DNA of 64,000 nt from Mesocentrotus franciscanus (Eukaryota; Echinodermata; Echinoidea; Camarodonta; Strongylocentrotidae). The notes beneath the pieces are model-generated. The model did not search any database. It had not been told where the DNA came from and saw only the letters and a list, made by a program, of their open reading frames with translations. The position numbers and the translations under genes are program-made. Shown in pieces: positions 36,521 through 48,592 of this stretch (within the stretch, counting starts at the first letter, position 1; every line of letters begins with the position of its first letter). Location of the stretch: positions 37,412,912 through 37,476,911 of the forward strand of contig CP137669.1 of assembly GCA_037976565.1 (NCBI GenBank), given 5' to 3'.

Positions 36521-39500
36521 TATAAATATATAAATGATTATATAAACAAAAGCCATTAACAAAATATAAAAAAATAAAAACAAATGAAAACAAAAAATTG
36601 TTTCAATTCGAAAAAGTTTTTGTTGTAAAATATAATACAGATATTAATAGTGGACTGTGCTTTATGGTACTAATCAGGAGTTTTTAATGAAAGGTTATTT
36701 AATGGTTTATCGTGAAAACACACATTACACTGAGGCAAATCAGATCATATTGGGGCTATAATGTACATATAACATTGAAAGCATAAATTTCAGTTTTGAT
36801 TTGTCATAATAGTGTATCTTTATAATCAAAGAAAGAACACAACAGCTTGAAAATATGTTATGTTCATAATGCTATGATGGGACAGTGATGAGTTTTGTCT
36901 CCCTTCTAATGTTGGATGTAGATGTCCTTTCCTTATTACTCTGTCAGTGGTATGTTGTAGTTGCTGACATGAAAGCTTGCCTGTGGGACGGTGCGTCTGG
37001 TAGCGGACTGCATTAGAAATCAGCATATTCCCATCATGCATTCATTATGGAGAAAATTGTTGAAAGTATTGCCATGGGTATCAGTGACGGTGTTTATGGC
37101 CACTTTACGTTTCATATTGGCATGTGACACCTGGGTTGGCATCCCTATACAGTAAAGTTTAATGAGACCTATCAAATATGGATGAAGGAAGGGACAGTTT
37201 TCACCTTGTTTCACCAATAGAAAGGGGAGATTACTTCGTCCCATAGTCGGTGGACTCGTGTTAAACCTCAAAGATTCTTTATGTGTTTGCTGACAATATG
37301 ATTGATTTGTGTACTGGTATACACACTGTATACTACATATCTTGATTTTTGTCCCTTATTATTCTTAACTAATGTATTTACATTATGCAGTATTTGTATT
37401 GACTTTATAGCATTGAACAGAGGGATAGTTTCAATAGTTCATCAACACCAACAAATACATAGTGATTTGTGTCTTGTTTTCAATTAACCACATTTTTCTG
37501 GAAAGCGAATTTGCATATGTATTAATTTATGTATTTTTTCATTGTTTTTCTGCTGGGGATTACGTTAACAGATGAAATGGTTTGAAACCTGTTCTTACCG
37601 CAATTTTTTTTAAACCAGTATTAATTTCCTCGGCAGCCGGCAGCCCACGCGAAGGCCAAAAGAGCTACAAGTATGTACTGTCAATTTCAGTAACGGCCTA
37701 CATGTAATTGTGGGCAGCCAAAGATTTACCGCTAATAAGCAATCAATAATGTATCATGATATTCTGAGAAACTTACAATTCATTTGACTATATGCCAGGT
37801 ATTAGAATTCTCTCATAAGCTATCACAAGATATTACATGTAGTTCTGATATACAATGTTTACATTATGTACTTGATGGCTTAATGCCCAATTACCTTTAT
37901 GGGCATGTTGAGTGAGTGGAAACCGCGCAGTGATTACAGTGTTTGCTTGATTACAGAATTTAAAGGAGAGTTTTATTTCTTTCGGTAAAAGATTTATTTA
38001 GAAAAAATAAGCAAGCCCAGGATTCGATTTCATTTCTTTTTGTTTGAAGAAATGTTGTATTTTGATACAGGTAAAATATGTATACTACTTTAACAGTCTT
38101 TTTGATTGACAAAAGAGTGAATTTTAGAGACACTAAGAAGCACTGAAGCTTACATACAAAGAAGGAATAGGGGGAAATGTACATCTCCTGATAATATTCC
38201 ACTACTCTGAAATAAACTTCACATTAATGTAGTCGATCTTCATAACCATTACTCATCTAGACTGCGGTTCTCTCCCAACATTTGACGGATGAGATAAGTA
38301 GATGTCGTAGAACATCAATTCGAGTCAAATAGGCAACATATGGCATAATGTATGCTGACGGTGTATGAAGCTCTGCATGATTTCACTTTCGGATGATATA
38401 CCACAGCAGGGGTAAGATGAAGTAAGTTACACATGTATGTTAGGGTATCAACTAGGGTTACCACCCCTCCCCCCCCCTCTTCTCTCTCTCTCTCTCTCCA
38501 CCAAATATCCCTTTTACATGTATGTGTGTGGATATTGCTAATGTGCCATTTTAAGAAATCTCTGTGAAAAGGAGTTTTGTATTAAAAAGGAAAGGAATAT
38601 AATCTCAAGGAACATCAACAGCAGTAGCAACAGCAACGTCAAAGGCAATAACAATACTTCTCAGTAGAGATATCAGATTTGCTGCAAATTACATTGCAGT
38701 TTGGTTCCCTCCAAAAAATAGCATTGGAAGTATAACAAAAATTGTAGTGTTTGTAGTTGTGTATTAAGAGAAAATACAGATTGGTCTATGATATCTTATG
38801 TGGGTATGGTATTGCTATAAAGCATGTGCAGTGGATGTGCCCCCTAAAAAACCCCCAACCCAATAAGAACTTTGATTGCATAATACAGTGTGGATACCCT
38901 TTTTCAGGTTGGCATATCAGGAAATCTACTCAATCTGGTTATGCCACCATGTTTAGAAATGATAACCTTGATGCTAACAGTAGTAGTTCTAACCTTGGGG
39001 TACAAACTTGACAGGCCTTCATGATTAGCATACCGTATCACCTATCAGAGCGTAGTAATTGATGATGAGATCTTACTTATCATTGCACCCAAAAGAGATG
39101 GAGATAGTCCGACTCAATCCTGAATTGATTCTGCTTAGCACCTATTTGTCTTTTCTGATTATCATTTTTTGTGAGGTCAGGGTTGTTTTTGCGATGGGGT
39201 GTTTGAAAACGTGGACCTTTTTTCCATGGGGCTTCATTCATACTTCACTCTATTGTAAACTGGACGTTCTCAAAACGTACAGTCCTTTAGTGTTAACTAG
39301 GGTCCTAGCGTGTGAACTGCTCCCTGCATATGTCATGTAGCCTCTCAGAGACCTTTAATCAATTAAATGTAACAGTAATGAATCATACAAGATGTCACCC
39401 CTCTCCCCATGTCATGATATAATGGAATTAAACATCACAGCATTGTATCTCTCCTTGAAATGATAACATACCCCATGAACTTGCAGGACATATTTTTAAT

Positions 39501-40205
39501 AACATTCTGGAAGGTCTTATGCTATCTTAGATTTTAAGAGGAAATTGCTTTTTCTTTCTTTACATGCATGTTTCCTTGGGGAATGTTTACTTCTTATCAA
39601 AGCATGAAAGTTTTGATCATAAAAATTGCCTCTGTAAATTCAATCTTCTCCAAGTTCCTTCAATGCCCAAAGGAGATGCATAAATAGCAGTGACTTTTAT
39701 GCTTGAAGTTGGGGCATATTTATACCAGAGTTGCCATTTATATATTTGGTTCTATGGCAGTGTCTGTAAACTTGATAAATATTCTGAATCAACATTTTAG
39801 AGGTTATATCATTTCCAGGTATGTATATGTAAGTGCTTTAAAAAATATCATCTAAAGGTTATTCTTAAATGTAATTGTTCATCATTAGTTTTGTGGACAG
39901 GCAAATTGCTTAAAGAATAGTTTGACAACTTTCTGAAAATAGCTGATAAAAACAGCCAACATGATTGTGCATATATGAGAGTACATGATATATTGATGGC
40001 ATGATGTACCTGATTTTTACATCTTTATTTGCTTTACTTAATAATTTTTTCATTTTTATTAACATTGTTTAGGATTATTATATCTTCTCTTAATTATGTT
40101 TGATTTAAAAGTGAAATTATGTTTTACTCTCCCTTTTATTGATAAACACAAGATTGGTTTTATTGAACTTATTTGGATAAGAAGGAGATCTTAACAAATA
40201 AATCT
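36521..40205. other. Intronic, no gene seen
   Basis: AT-rich unique-looking sequence. It contains a C/CT run at 38461-38501 and small ORFs without domains (for example the minus-strand 36826-37271 pair). Nothing else was recognised. Confidence 0.5.
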
Positions 40206-40319
40206 TCAATACTTCACTTTGAAAAGTATGTTTTAAGGAGAGTTTTAAACTTCCTTCATATGAGATGGGATAGTGTTCCAAAGTGCAGGGGCAGCATCAG
40301 TAAATGACCGCTCCCCTTA
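40206..40319 (-). pseudogene. LINE ORF2 C-terminal remnant
   Basis: The minus strand reads GERSFTDAAPALWNTIPSHM followed by KEV, a stop, NSP, another stop and NILFKVKY. The pattern G-R-F-AAPxLWNxIPxxxK followed by a short FK...Y tail is the usual C-terminus of non-LTR retrotransposon (CR1/L2-like) reverse-transcriptase ORFs. Two in-frame stops show it is dead. Only this tail is present; upstream on the minus strand the sequence turns into a GA/CT tract. Confidence 0.6.
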
Positions 40320-40461
40320 AAACTTGGTCTGAATAACTGGACACTTCCAGATGGTAATTTTTTTTAATTTTAAAAACACAATGAAATTTGGAGCAATAAA
40401 ATAAGGAAAAATTAAGAGAGGAGAGTTGATATGGTAAACAGAGAGGGAAAGTGGGTTGAAT

Positions 40462-40862
40462 AGTATTGGAGAAACGGAGAGAGAGAGAGAGAGAGAGAGA
40501 GAAAGAAGGAGGTGAGAGTGAAGAGAAGACTTGCCTCTTGATCTGTCCATCCATGCATAAAGAGGCAAAACTGTAATGAGTGGAAGAAGAAGAAGAAATG
40601 CAGCCTTTTTGGGACATGAAACAGAGCAGAACTCATCTTATTGCATCGCTGGCACTTTCGCAGAGATGAAAAAGGAGTGGATGATGATGATGGTGAAGGA
40701 GGAGGAGGAGAAGGAAGAAGAACAGAAAGAGGAGGGGGAGAGGAGGAGATGGAGAACAGAAGAAGAAGAAAAATAAAACAAAAAAAAAGAAGAGAGGAGA
40801 GGAGAGGAGATAGAGAAAAGGAGAAGAAGAGGATGACGAGGAGGAGGAGGAGAAGAAAAAGC
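40462..40862. repeat. Polypurine tract, GA then GGA/GAA
   Basis: A (GA)n run at about 40477-40502, then from about 40569 to 40862 mostly purines in GAA, GGA and GAGGA units, with a short mixed interval at 40600-40670. The ORFs of 66-150 codons here are Glu/Arg- or Ser/Leu-rich repeat translations. Confidence 0.85.
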
Positions 40863-40869
40863 ATATATC

Positions 40870-41830
40870 CTAATGGAAATTGACGATGCTTGTGGAATTA
40901 TATAATATCAATTGCACAATATTGTTGCTATATAAGAGAGAGTCCAAGAGCAAGTAATATAAAAAATACTTTGGCATTTGCATTCAGGTCACATGAATAT
41001 TCTGAAGGTGAATAGCCAATTATCCATTGAAATGTGTTTTAATTTCTACCAGTGTTATGATCGATGTGAAATTACATTTAGCCTTGTCTGCCTAATTATA
41101 TTAACTTTAAATGCACTGCACGTGGAACAATGCCTCACTTTCCAGGAATTATCTTGTCTCACCACTTTCAAAATATCCCTTATAACAAACTTCTTCCCTC
41201 CGTAATATGATTTACCTGTATACCCATTTTATGAGTTTTATGTTTCATCTTTCTCTTCACATTCTGTGATTTTGTCAGGGCTATGGTATTTTTTTGTTTT
41301 TAGCGCTGCTTCATTGTAAATGATCATTATTGTTAGTACTATTCACATTTTTGTGTTTTATAACACAAGGAAATAAGTTAATACGTGTGGTACCTGCATG
41401 CATAAACCTTTTCCCCACCCTACTTGCGATTCATTTACCCGATAAATATGCCACAGTTTACCATGTCATATATGTAAACAAGCCTTTACTTCTGTCAAAT
41501 TAGAATTTCCCTTTTTTTGTTAGTCATGTACTTGTGTCCATTGTGCAGATGCAATTTAGGGGGGAGGAGGAAACGATTGCATAATTGTTTAAAACATTTT
41601 CCATTGATTTTTTTTTTGCCAAACACATATATACATGTATATATGGTTCCTTTAATAACCTGTCATAAACAGAATGCATGATGTGTAGCTGTGAGACTCT
41701 GTGTCCTTGAGGTTCGCATGAGGCCAGTGGGCCTAATGACTGATAATGATTGATGAGAGCTTTTTGATAATTCACAACATGTACAGACGATCGAACCTGT
41801 TGTGGTATGACTACAAAATGTCAACTTTAA
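40870..41830. other. Intronic, no gene seen
   Basis: AT-rich unique sequence; nothing recognised. Confidence 0.5.
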
Positions 41831-41866
41831 TATCGTCTGCCAAGAGCCAAAACTGCACTAGCTCAT

Positions 41867-42081
41867 ATCGTCTGTTTAGAGCCAGAATGCGTTAATTCAT
41901 ACACTTTTTGGTGGTGTGTTTGTTAAGAAGCACTATTAGGAGGTGTTTTTTTTCACACCAAAGCGCAGTAATGTATATTTATACAGTAGCTGTGTTATAA
42001 AAACGATCTTATTATTATTATTACTTCAAACTGTTCAAGTTGAACACCGAGTTGATGCCCTTTTGGCTCCAAACAGACGAT
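41867..42081. mobile_element. 215 bp palindrome-family member
   Basis: The left arm ATCGTCTGTTTAGAGCCAGA begins at 41867 and the right arm ends GGCTCCAAACAGACGAT at 42081. An inner inverted pair, TTTTTGGTGGTGTG against CACACCAAAG, lies between. A second half-copy (TATCGTCTGCCAAGAGCC) lies just left at 41831-41849. Confidence 0.6.
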
Positions 42082-42294
42082 ACATGTATACATATACAAA
42101 TTGTACTTTGACACAGAATTCTAACTCTCATCGTATGCTTTATTCAGGATGCCACAGATACATTACATACGACTGAACCATGTTTGGTCTAATCAACTGA
42201 CAATTTCACAGCTTTTGCCAGAAAATGGACTGTTCATGTGCAAATTTTAAGAGAGTTCAAAATGACTGTGAAATGAGGCATGCAGGGAGGCATG

Positions 42295-42638
42295 CAGGGA
42301 TGAGATTCCTCCACCGATTGGCGGATTTCAGCCGATTTTGAGATTTCAAGACAGGGGAGAGAAAAAAAAAAAAAAAATTAAACTTTCAGACTATCATTAG
42401 TTGTACATCCAGCATTGACCTCACTACCTTAGCAGCGTTTTTCTCTCATCTAAACAATGTTATAGACTCTATAGAGACCCTTTAAGCCAGATGGGGTAAC
42501 AAATATTTCTCAAATTTAGAATTTAAATTCAAGGAAAACGTGTCCTTTTACGTAAATATATTAACCCCTGCCAGGGGCATTGCCATGGACCCCCATTTGA
42601 TCTTCCTCCTACTGGGGAATTCCTCTGTCTCATCCCTG
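42295..42638. mobile_element. 344 bp hAT-like MITE with 6 bp duplication
   Basis: Perfect 11 bp ends CAGGGATGAGA / TCTCATCCCTG, flanked by GGCATG on both sides (42289-42294 and 42639-42644). CAGGG termini suggest hAT, whose usual duplication is 8 bp, although shorter ones are known. Part of the left flank is itself tandemly repeated (GGCATGCAGGGA twice). No ORF. Confidence 0.6.
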
Positions 42639-43171
42639 GGCATGATTTTCACATTATTATAAGTTTGTTACCATGTCTAATTTGACCGACATTGCAGAAG
42701 CATTGCTGTTATGATATACCCAAATTCATGAACCAACTTCTGAAATCCTAATTGCATTATTAAAGGTGTACATAAAACATTTAAAAGTGATAGAAAATGT
42801 TTCCTCTTTGAGAGGTGAAAAGGGGGATACTTAATGAGACCCTTACCATGTCATTTAATTTTGCATTGCTATGTACACTGTATGTCACTCACTTTGTCAG
42901 AAAAACCTGTACTAGAAGAAACATGATCTAATGCTTAGACAAGCTGTCTAAGACCCCGTTCTCACTCACTTTGAAAGTGGTCTTAGTTAGACCGCTCCAG
43001 AGGAACGGGTCTTGAGGAACGGTTTGCGAGCGTTCACACTCCGAGCAGTTTTTTATGGCTCAAACCGCTCCACGAGTCAAAGTGGTCTTGTTGCTATGGC
43101 AGCTCAGGCAAGGGGAATACAAACCGTATGTACCGTACTACATGTTTCGCGCGGAACATCACTAGCTCACT

Positions 43172-43912
43172 TCCGTTCAAGTTTCAAGTTTCAAGTTTAT
43201 TTCACATTTCACAAAAAAGAGTTTACATAATTGACAAGATTAGAACATAATGAGGTATACTAGAAGTAACACATTATATAATCAAATCTTTGTAAAGACG
43301 TCGAAATTAATTGTATTGAATAGTAGGTTATACAAGGTGAAATGTGGGAACCTATTAAAAGCTCAGCTTGTAGATTATAGGTTCCCTGAATAAAACTAAT
43401 ATTTTATTGAAGTGGTTGCAATGGTGAAGGACGTAACAATAATAATAGGTGGGCAAGAAGGCCTTAACATAGGATGATATACAAAGTTAAAACAAGCAAA
43501 ATTAGCAAACAAATTGATTTGTTACCAACGAGGTGTCACGTTAGTCACTTTAAAATATAATTGAGGTCATTGAACGAGGTCATTGGTCGAGGTCATTCGA
43601 GCGAGGCAGTAGACATGAACAATCATTATACTAATAAACAAGATCATAATATGCAATCATACCGAGGCGACAATATTCATGGAATGTTCAATGCAGAATA
43701 TCATAAGTAATATGGTTACAATGTGGGTTATATGAATTTAAAAGGGACTGTTTAAGCTTGCGCTTGAAACAATTCAATGACGGGGATTCTATTATCTCCT
43801 TGTTCAGCGCGTTCCAAAATGTTGGTCCTGAGTGGATTATTGTTTTGAGTGCAAATGCAGTGCGGACGCGGAAAAGGTGAAAGTGATCAAAGTATGCTTC
43901 CATTAACATTGC
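43172..43912 (-). mobile_element. 5'-truncated LINE inserted in the Harbinger-like element
   Basis: Read on the minus strand: a reverse-transcriptase C-terminal coding tail (43909-43688), then a 3' UTR, ending in repeats of TTGAAAC (43172-43199). Short direct matches CTTCCGTT / CTTCCATT near the two ends may be the target duplication. Boundaries are approximate. Confidence 0.6.
43688..43909 (-). pseudogene. LINE ORF2 C-terminal fragment
   Basis: Seventy-three codons, including FRVRTAFALKTIIHSGPTFW then NALNKEIIESPSLNCFKRKL and KQSLLNSY. The GPxFWNxLxxEIxxSPSLxxFKRKLKxxLLxxY pattern is the standard C-terminal end of CR1/Jockey-type LINE reverse-transcriptase proteins. The polymerase and endonuclease domains are absent, so it is a 5'-truncated copy without activity. 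The frame is intact over the fragment, which suggests a fairly recent insertion compared with the remnant at 40206-40319. Confidence 0.7.
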
Positions 43913-44320
43913 ACGTTAGAGCGGTCCAAACCGCTCTTAATAAGACCCGTTCCTCAAGACCACCTCCCGGGGTGGTCTTCTGGAGCGGTCCAGAAGTCCA
44001 CTTCCTGGACCACTTTGACCGTTCTCACTCACTGAAGAACCACTCCTGAGGAACAGGTCTTAGTTAGACCGCTCCAACGAAGTGAATGAGAACGGGGTCT
44101 AATGGACTCAAACAAAATTGTAGAGCTTTGTGGTCTCCTGTCGCACAATTTCTGCTGTGCAGTGTGCAGCCGTGTCATTTTAGAGCACTTTTGTTGTTGT
44201 TGTTGTTATGGCAAGTGTTGAAGTAAAGCACCACTTACTACAAAAAACAGTTGCATAATACAAAACAGCTGCACAGCAGAAGTCATTTCAAATTCAAATT
44301 AATTAATCATTTATCACAAG

Positions 44321-44908
44321 TAAGGCTGCGACGAGTACTTGAATACTCGAGTACTCGCACTGTTGACAACTACTCGAGTACGATTTTTCGTACTTGAATA
44401 CTCGGCCGCAATTTTTTTTTTTTTTCCCGTTCACCTGGCACTGTCCAGGCCGACGGTCACCCGTGCCAGAAGAGCACCGGCATGGTACCGTGGGTAAAAA
44501 TGTTTCCCAGCTCAATTATACACAGGGTGTCACTGTCAACTCACCACTCAGAAACTGGGACCAAATCTCCGGATTTCTGTTTGGACTCGGAGGAATATTT
44601 GTCTGTCATCTTTAGTTTTAAAAATAACTTGTTTCAATTATTTGTGAAAAATTCAAAAGCACTAATCGGCGCTTTCAACAGCAACTTGAAGTAAAATCGC
44701 GTGGGTTTTCGGAGACGAAACTTCGTACTGTTCGTAGTATGGTGTTGGCAACAAAAAAACAAAAAACAACAAAATCAAAAAATTAAAAAAAAATAAAAAT
44801 AATAAAATAAAAAAAAACAAAAAAACATGGCGTCCGAGTATTCGAGTACTCGCCTGTAAGCCTAGGAGTGTACTCGAGTAGCTCATTACACGGTTATGCA
44901 CAGCCCTA
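44321..44908. mobile_element. 588 bp non-autonomous hAT element
   Basis: Begins TAAGGCTGCGACGAGTAC and ends GCACAGCCCTA, with a perfect 8 bp duplication ATCACAAG on each side (44313-44320 and 44909-44916). Subterminal CGAGTACTTGAATACTCGAG / CGAGTATTCGAGTACTCG repeats lie inside both ends. The 8 bp duplication and (C)TA(A/G)GGCTG termini are diagnostic of hAT. Homopolymer A/T runs occupy 44412-44427 and 44755-44825. No transposase. Confidence 0.85.
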
Positions 44909-44916
44909 ATCACAAG

Positions 44917-45805
44917 TAAAACCGAATATTAACAGTATATCGCATGAATTGGGTGTACACCCTGTATAACAATATATGAAAGGATATCTTTTTTTAAAAA
45001 GCATGAAGGTTGTGCAGTAGTAGGCACATTAAAAAAAAAAAAAAAATCATGTTTTATGAGACCAATTTTGGATGGAAGGTAACTTTTTTAAACTTAACAC
45101 CTACCCAGTTATGGGACTGCTAACCAATCAGATGTCAAACAATTGAATGGATATCCAGATAAGTGAATTGCTTCTATCCTTTACTGTGAATGTGTGATTC
45201 TGGTTTTATCAATGACAAGTAGGGAAAATTAAAGAACCCCTTTATATCTTCTGCTTGAAGTATGAAGACACTTGTCAAACTCACACTAGTTCTGGACACA
45301 TGAAACAATTTTTCATAGTACTTTCCAAAAGCAAATGGTTGCCCCCTCATCACATTGCAAATGCATTTTTTTAAGGGTTACATTCTGTTTTAATGCACAG
45401 CCACGGCAGTTACTATGAACAGCATGGGATTGTGTATCTAAGGAAACAGTCTATACATGCTTAATGATGTGAACATATTTATTATGAGCAGGAGATAGAA
45501 TACATCAATATTATAAGTAGATGTCAATGGCATTATTGATCTTTAGATGCGTGACTACATGACCTTCAGTGTGTTATCGTATAGGGCATTCATGCAATAC
45601 ATCTAGTGGCTAATTTTACTTGACAATCTATAGACAATGATGATCTTAATTGAGCATTCATTCACATTACAAGGGGCAAGGTTATGTAGATAATATTTTG
45701 GGGGAATGCTGACATATGGATGGCATTGCAAGAAAATTTTGATGAACTTTGAATACCTATCCGGGTTGATGCACTAATGTTTGTATCCTACTAATTCAGT
45801 TACAC
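44917..45805. other. Intronic, no gene seen
   Basis: AT-rich; an A run at 45031-45045; nothing recognised. Confidence 0.5.
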
Positions 45806-45806
45806 C

Positions 45807-45957
45807 TGGGCCCCATTTCACAAAACTTGTCATCTGTGACAAATGACAGTTTTTTTATAAGCTAGTGAAATCCTTGCTTCTGATTGGTTATCAGCAGATT
45901 TGTCACTGATTTTTGTAATTTGTCATTGAAAAAGGCTTTGTGAACGGGTTCCTGGAC
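45807..45957. mobile_element. ~150 bp MITE (GGGCCCCATTTCACAAA end)
   Basis: Left end CTGGGCCCCATTTCACAAA; inverted partner at the right CTTTGTGAACGGGTTCCTGG (imperfect). Internal TTGTCATCTGTGACAAATGA and TTTGTCACTGATTTTTG are also self-complementary. Non-coding. Confidence 0.55.
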
Positions 45958-47300
45958 CCTGCCCTGGGTCTAAAATCACGTTTAACAAGAGGAAAACTTT
46001 GACCTCAGACTAACTTTCTTTGTTAAACCAGATTTTGAACGAAAGCCTAAATCCATTGACGGGTTTAAAATGTAGTAGAATATGGGCCTGTTTAAACTGA
46101 ATTCAACGAAATCATAATCTTGGAAGTCACAACATCTGACTAGTACCCAAACTAACCATTACTATCTTTACCTTTTTGAGTTAAAAGTTATCCTTGGGTT
46201 CTGGTAGTAAAATAATATTTTTGAAAGAAATTAACTTTTTAATAATTTTGAAGTGTTGATTATGCATTATATGGGCTGTTTAGGACAACAAAATAAATAC
46301 AAACTAACTCAAAATATGCTGAAAATTACATTTACTGAAAAGCACATTTCATTTTTTGTTTTGCACATACATGTAGGAGACTGCATGTTATGTATTTGGG
46401 ACCAATAGATTTCCTCATCTTCTTTGTTCATTTAATACAGCTTCCACTAGATTTCCTATGCAGGCATCATTCATAGTATTCTCGAAGTGTCAGTGTGAAT
46501 TTGTTTGAGTCTCTAAGGATTTTCGTACGTCATTACCAGATCTCACGATTCCCTCCAAACTTCTTTGTCACTAGTTTTTGTAGTGATTCAGTGAAGGAGA
46601 ATATAATATTGTACCAAATAAGGAACTACTCCGACTCCCACATACTTGAGCATCATTGATTGTAATTGGAATGAAATAACGAGCGCTTGCTCAACAAAGC
46701 CTCACATCACATCGATTTAACAACAATTAAGTTATTTAGAAGCCATTGCCTCACAGACTCAATTAGCAGTAACTCTTGAATAGTAATTAGCGAGGTATAA
46801 ATCCCCAGGGGGAGGGGGATCATGGCTTTAGGATCTGACCGGATTGACATGCTGGTGTGCTATGAGCTGCAGCGATGCAAGTCGTAGAGGAAGCTTTATG
46901 TTAGTCACAGATGGTATACATGGGTCGATGGTATGATATATACAGGACAGTCCCTGACAATATAAAGTTGTATTATAACTTCAGGCTCATTTAGACATTG
47001 TCTTCTAATTTGTATTCCTGGAAGTTGACCACAAAAGGTCTCTTATTATGCACTCAATTTCCATTCTTTTCCCTGGCAGGAAATAGTACAAGGTTTGTTG
47101 AATGTTGCACAAGAACAGTCAATTAGAAAACCCACCTGTTCGTGTTAAGTTGTAGTATTTTGGCTATTAAAATTCAAAATTAATTTTAGCCAAAGGAAAT
47201 TCCAGTGGACTGAAAATGATCCAGTAATTTCTCCTAAGTATATGCAAACTGATCCTTTACGGCCTTTACAGTGCAACATAGTTTATCAGAAATATTAGAC
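45958..47300. other. Intronic, no gene seen
   Basis: AT-rich. The interval 46640-46830 is rich in TAATT/ATTA homeodomain-type cores and looks unique, but no defined site can be claimed. Confidence 0.45.
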
Positions 47301-47304
47301 ATTA

Positions 47305-47465
47305 GGGACTTTTAGATTTTACACGACGAGAACGTGGACTGCCACGGTGACATCCTTTTAAGGTAATGTGACGTCCTTTTAAGGCACTGCCGGGCACGGG
47401 CCAGTGCCTTGAAAGAATGGCACACGTTGCAGTCCACTACGTCGATGTGCAAATCTAAAAGTCCC
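47305..47465. mobile_element. 161 bp TA-flanked MITE
   Basis: The ends are GGGACTTTTAGATTT and the inverted AAATCTAAAAGTCCC, a perfect 15 bp terminal repeat, flanked by TA (47303-47304 and 47466-47467). Further in, GAACGTGGACTGC pairs imperfectly with GCAGTCCACTACG. A direct duplicate GACxTCCTTTTAAGG occurs twice in the middle. Confidence 0.7.
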
Positions 47466-47634
47466 TAGTATTGCTAATAGAGTGCTTGGTTTCATTCCAC
47501 GGTAACCTTATTTATTAAACAGATTTTTAGATTTCAGGAAGAAACAAAAGTTTTTCTATGTCCAAAATATGTTCTGTGTACTATCGAATTTGGGTTGCTT
47601 TGGCACTCAAAGGGTTAATGGATATCATGTTAGA

Positions 47635-47994
47635 GGTGCCGTGGACGAGTGGATATGTCACCGGACTGTGGATCACAAGGTCCGCGGTTCAAGTCCCACC
47701 GTGGCACTAATGTCCTTTGGCAAGACATTGATCTACATTTGCCATTCTCCACCCAGGTGTTAAATGGGTACCCGGTAGGATGCGAAAGTTTAATGTGGTT
47801 TGATTAGCAAGTGGCGCTTGTAAAATGGCGACTGGCTGGAATGCTCCCCAGGGAGTGGAAAATGTGCATACATTGTGTGCGAGTAAGCATGAATCCGATG
47901 ACTGGGGTAATAATATATATCTGTAAAGCGCATTGAGAGGGCCTGCGGTCCTGAAATGCGCTATATAAGGATGAACTATTATTATTATTATTAT
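47635..47994 (+). repeat. tRNA-derived SINE, full-length
   Basis: The 73 bp head (47635-47707) has an A-box-like TGGACGAGTGG (47642-47652) and a B box GGTTCAAGTCC (47686-47696), and its ends GTGCC/GGCAC pair. The anticodon-loop position reads CTGTGGA (GTG, His-like), but the anticodon stem does not pair, so it is not a working tRNA. A tRNA-unrelated body of about 280 bp follows, with TCCACCCAGGTGTTAAATGG and CCCCAGGGAGTGGA, and ends in GCGCTATATAAG plus an (ATT)n tail. Pol III transcription from the A and B boxes is expected for this class. Confidence 0.85.
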
Positions 47995-48410
47995 GTTGAT
48001 GAGCCATAATCTGCTAAATATTCTTGTAAAAGTGAATACTGCCATTGATATCTTATGTTATTCCACAGAGAGTGGCACACAAAAGAGTATACTCTGAACC
48101 AATATTGTCCAATATTCTAGGACCAAAATTGGACCAGATTTTCTCTGAACATTTGTGTCCAGTGTGAAGGAGTCTTGTGTTGTTTTTTCTCGACTTTTAC
48201 ATCAAACTTACAGTACTTATAAAACCATTCTAGAAATGTGATCAGAAATGATATGGGCATCTACAGAAAAATTTTAAACAATACAAAAAGTCTTGTAACT
48301 TCCTCTTTTTTTATAAAGAATTATCTATTCTATCTGGCCAGAGTAAAATCTTAGAATAGCATTTTAGCCAACACATGTATATTGAATACTGATAAAATGG
48401 TTTGGATGAA

Positions 48411-48490
48411 ATCATCTGTTTGGAGCCAGGAGGGCGTTAACACTGTGTCAAATTATAAGAGTTCATGCCCTCCTGGCTCCAAAGAGATGT
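48411..48490. repeat. Palindrome-family copy, ~80 bp
   Basis: ATCATCTGTTTGGAGCCAGG, then AGGGCGTTAAC, a loop of about 20 bp, and the inverted CATGCCCTCCTGGCTCCAAA. Arms of about 25-30 bp pair almost fully, including a compensatory change (GGAGGGC with GCCCTCC where most copies have GAAGGGC with GCCCTTC). Confidence 0.8.
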
Positions 48491-48592
48491 TATGACAACT
48501 CTCTCATGTAAGAGTCATTCTTCTGATGATGTGGCCATCTTCCTAAAAGAGAGGAAAATATTTATAAGCACTGTATATATATATATATATTT

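Larger units (their letters stand above)
42952..44099. mobile_element. Harbinger-like element interrupted by a LINE
   Basis: The ends are GACCCCGTTCTCACTCACTT and, inverted at the right, GACCCCGTTCTCATTCACTT, flanked by TAA (42949-42951 and 44100-44102). A 3 bp TAA duplication is the PIF/Harbinger signature. Subterminal GGTCTTAGTTAGACCGCTCC blocks recur. Without the insert at about 43172-43912 the element would be about 400 bp. Non-autonomous. Confidence 0.7.

Noticed and set aside
40412..40864. 150-codon minus-strand ORF
   Set aside because: Translation of a polypurine tract; low-complexity Ser/Leu/Pro.
47635..47707. Functional tRNA gene
   Set aside because: Anticodon stem does not pair, acceptor stem is imperfect, and a SINE body follows; a second copy shares that body.
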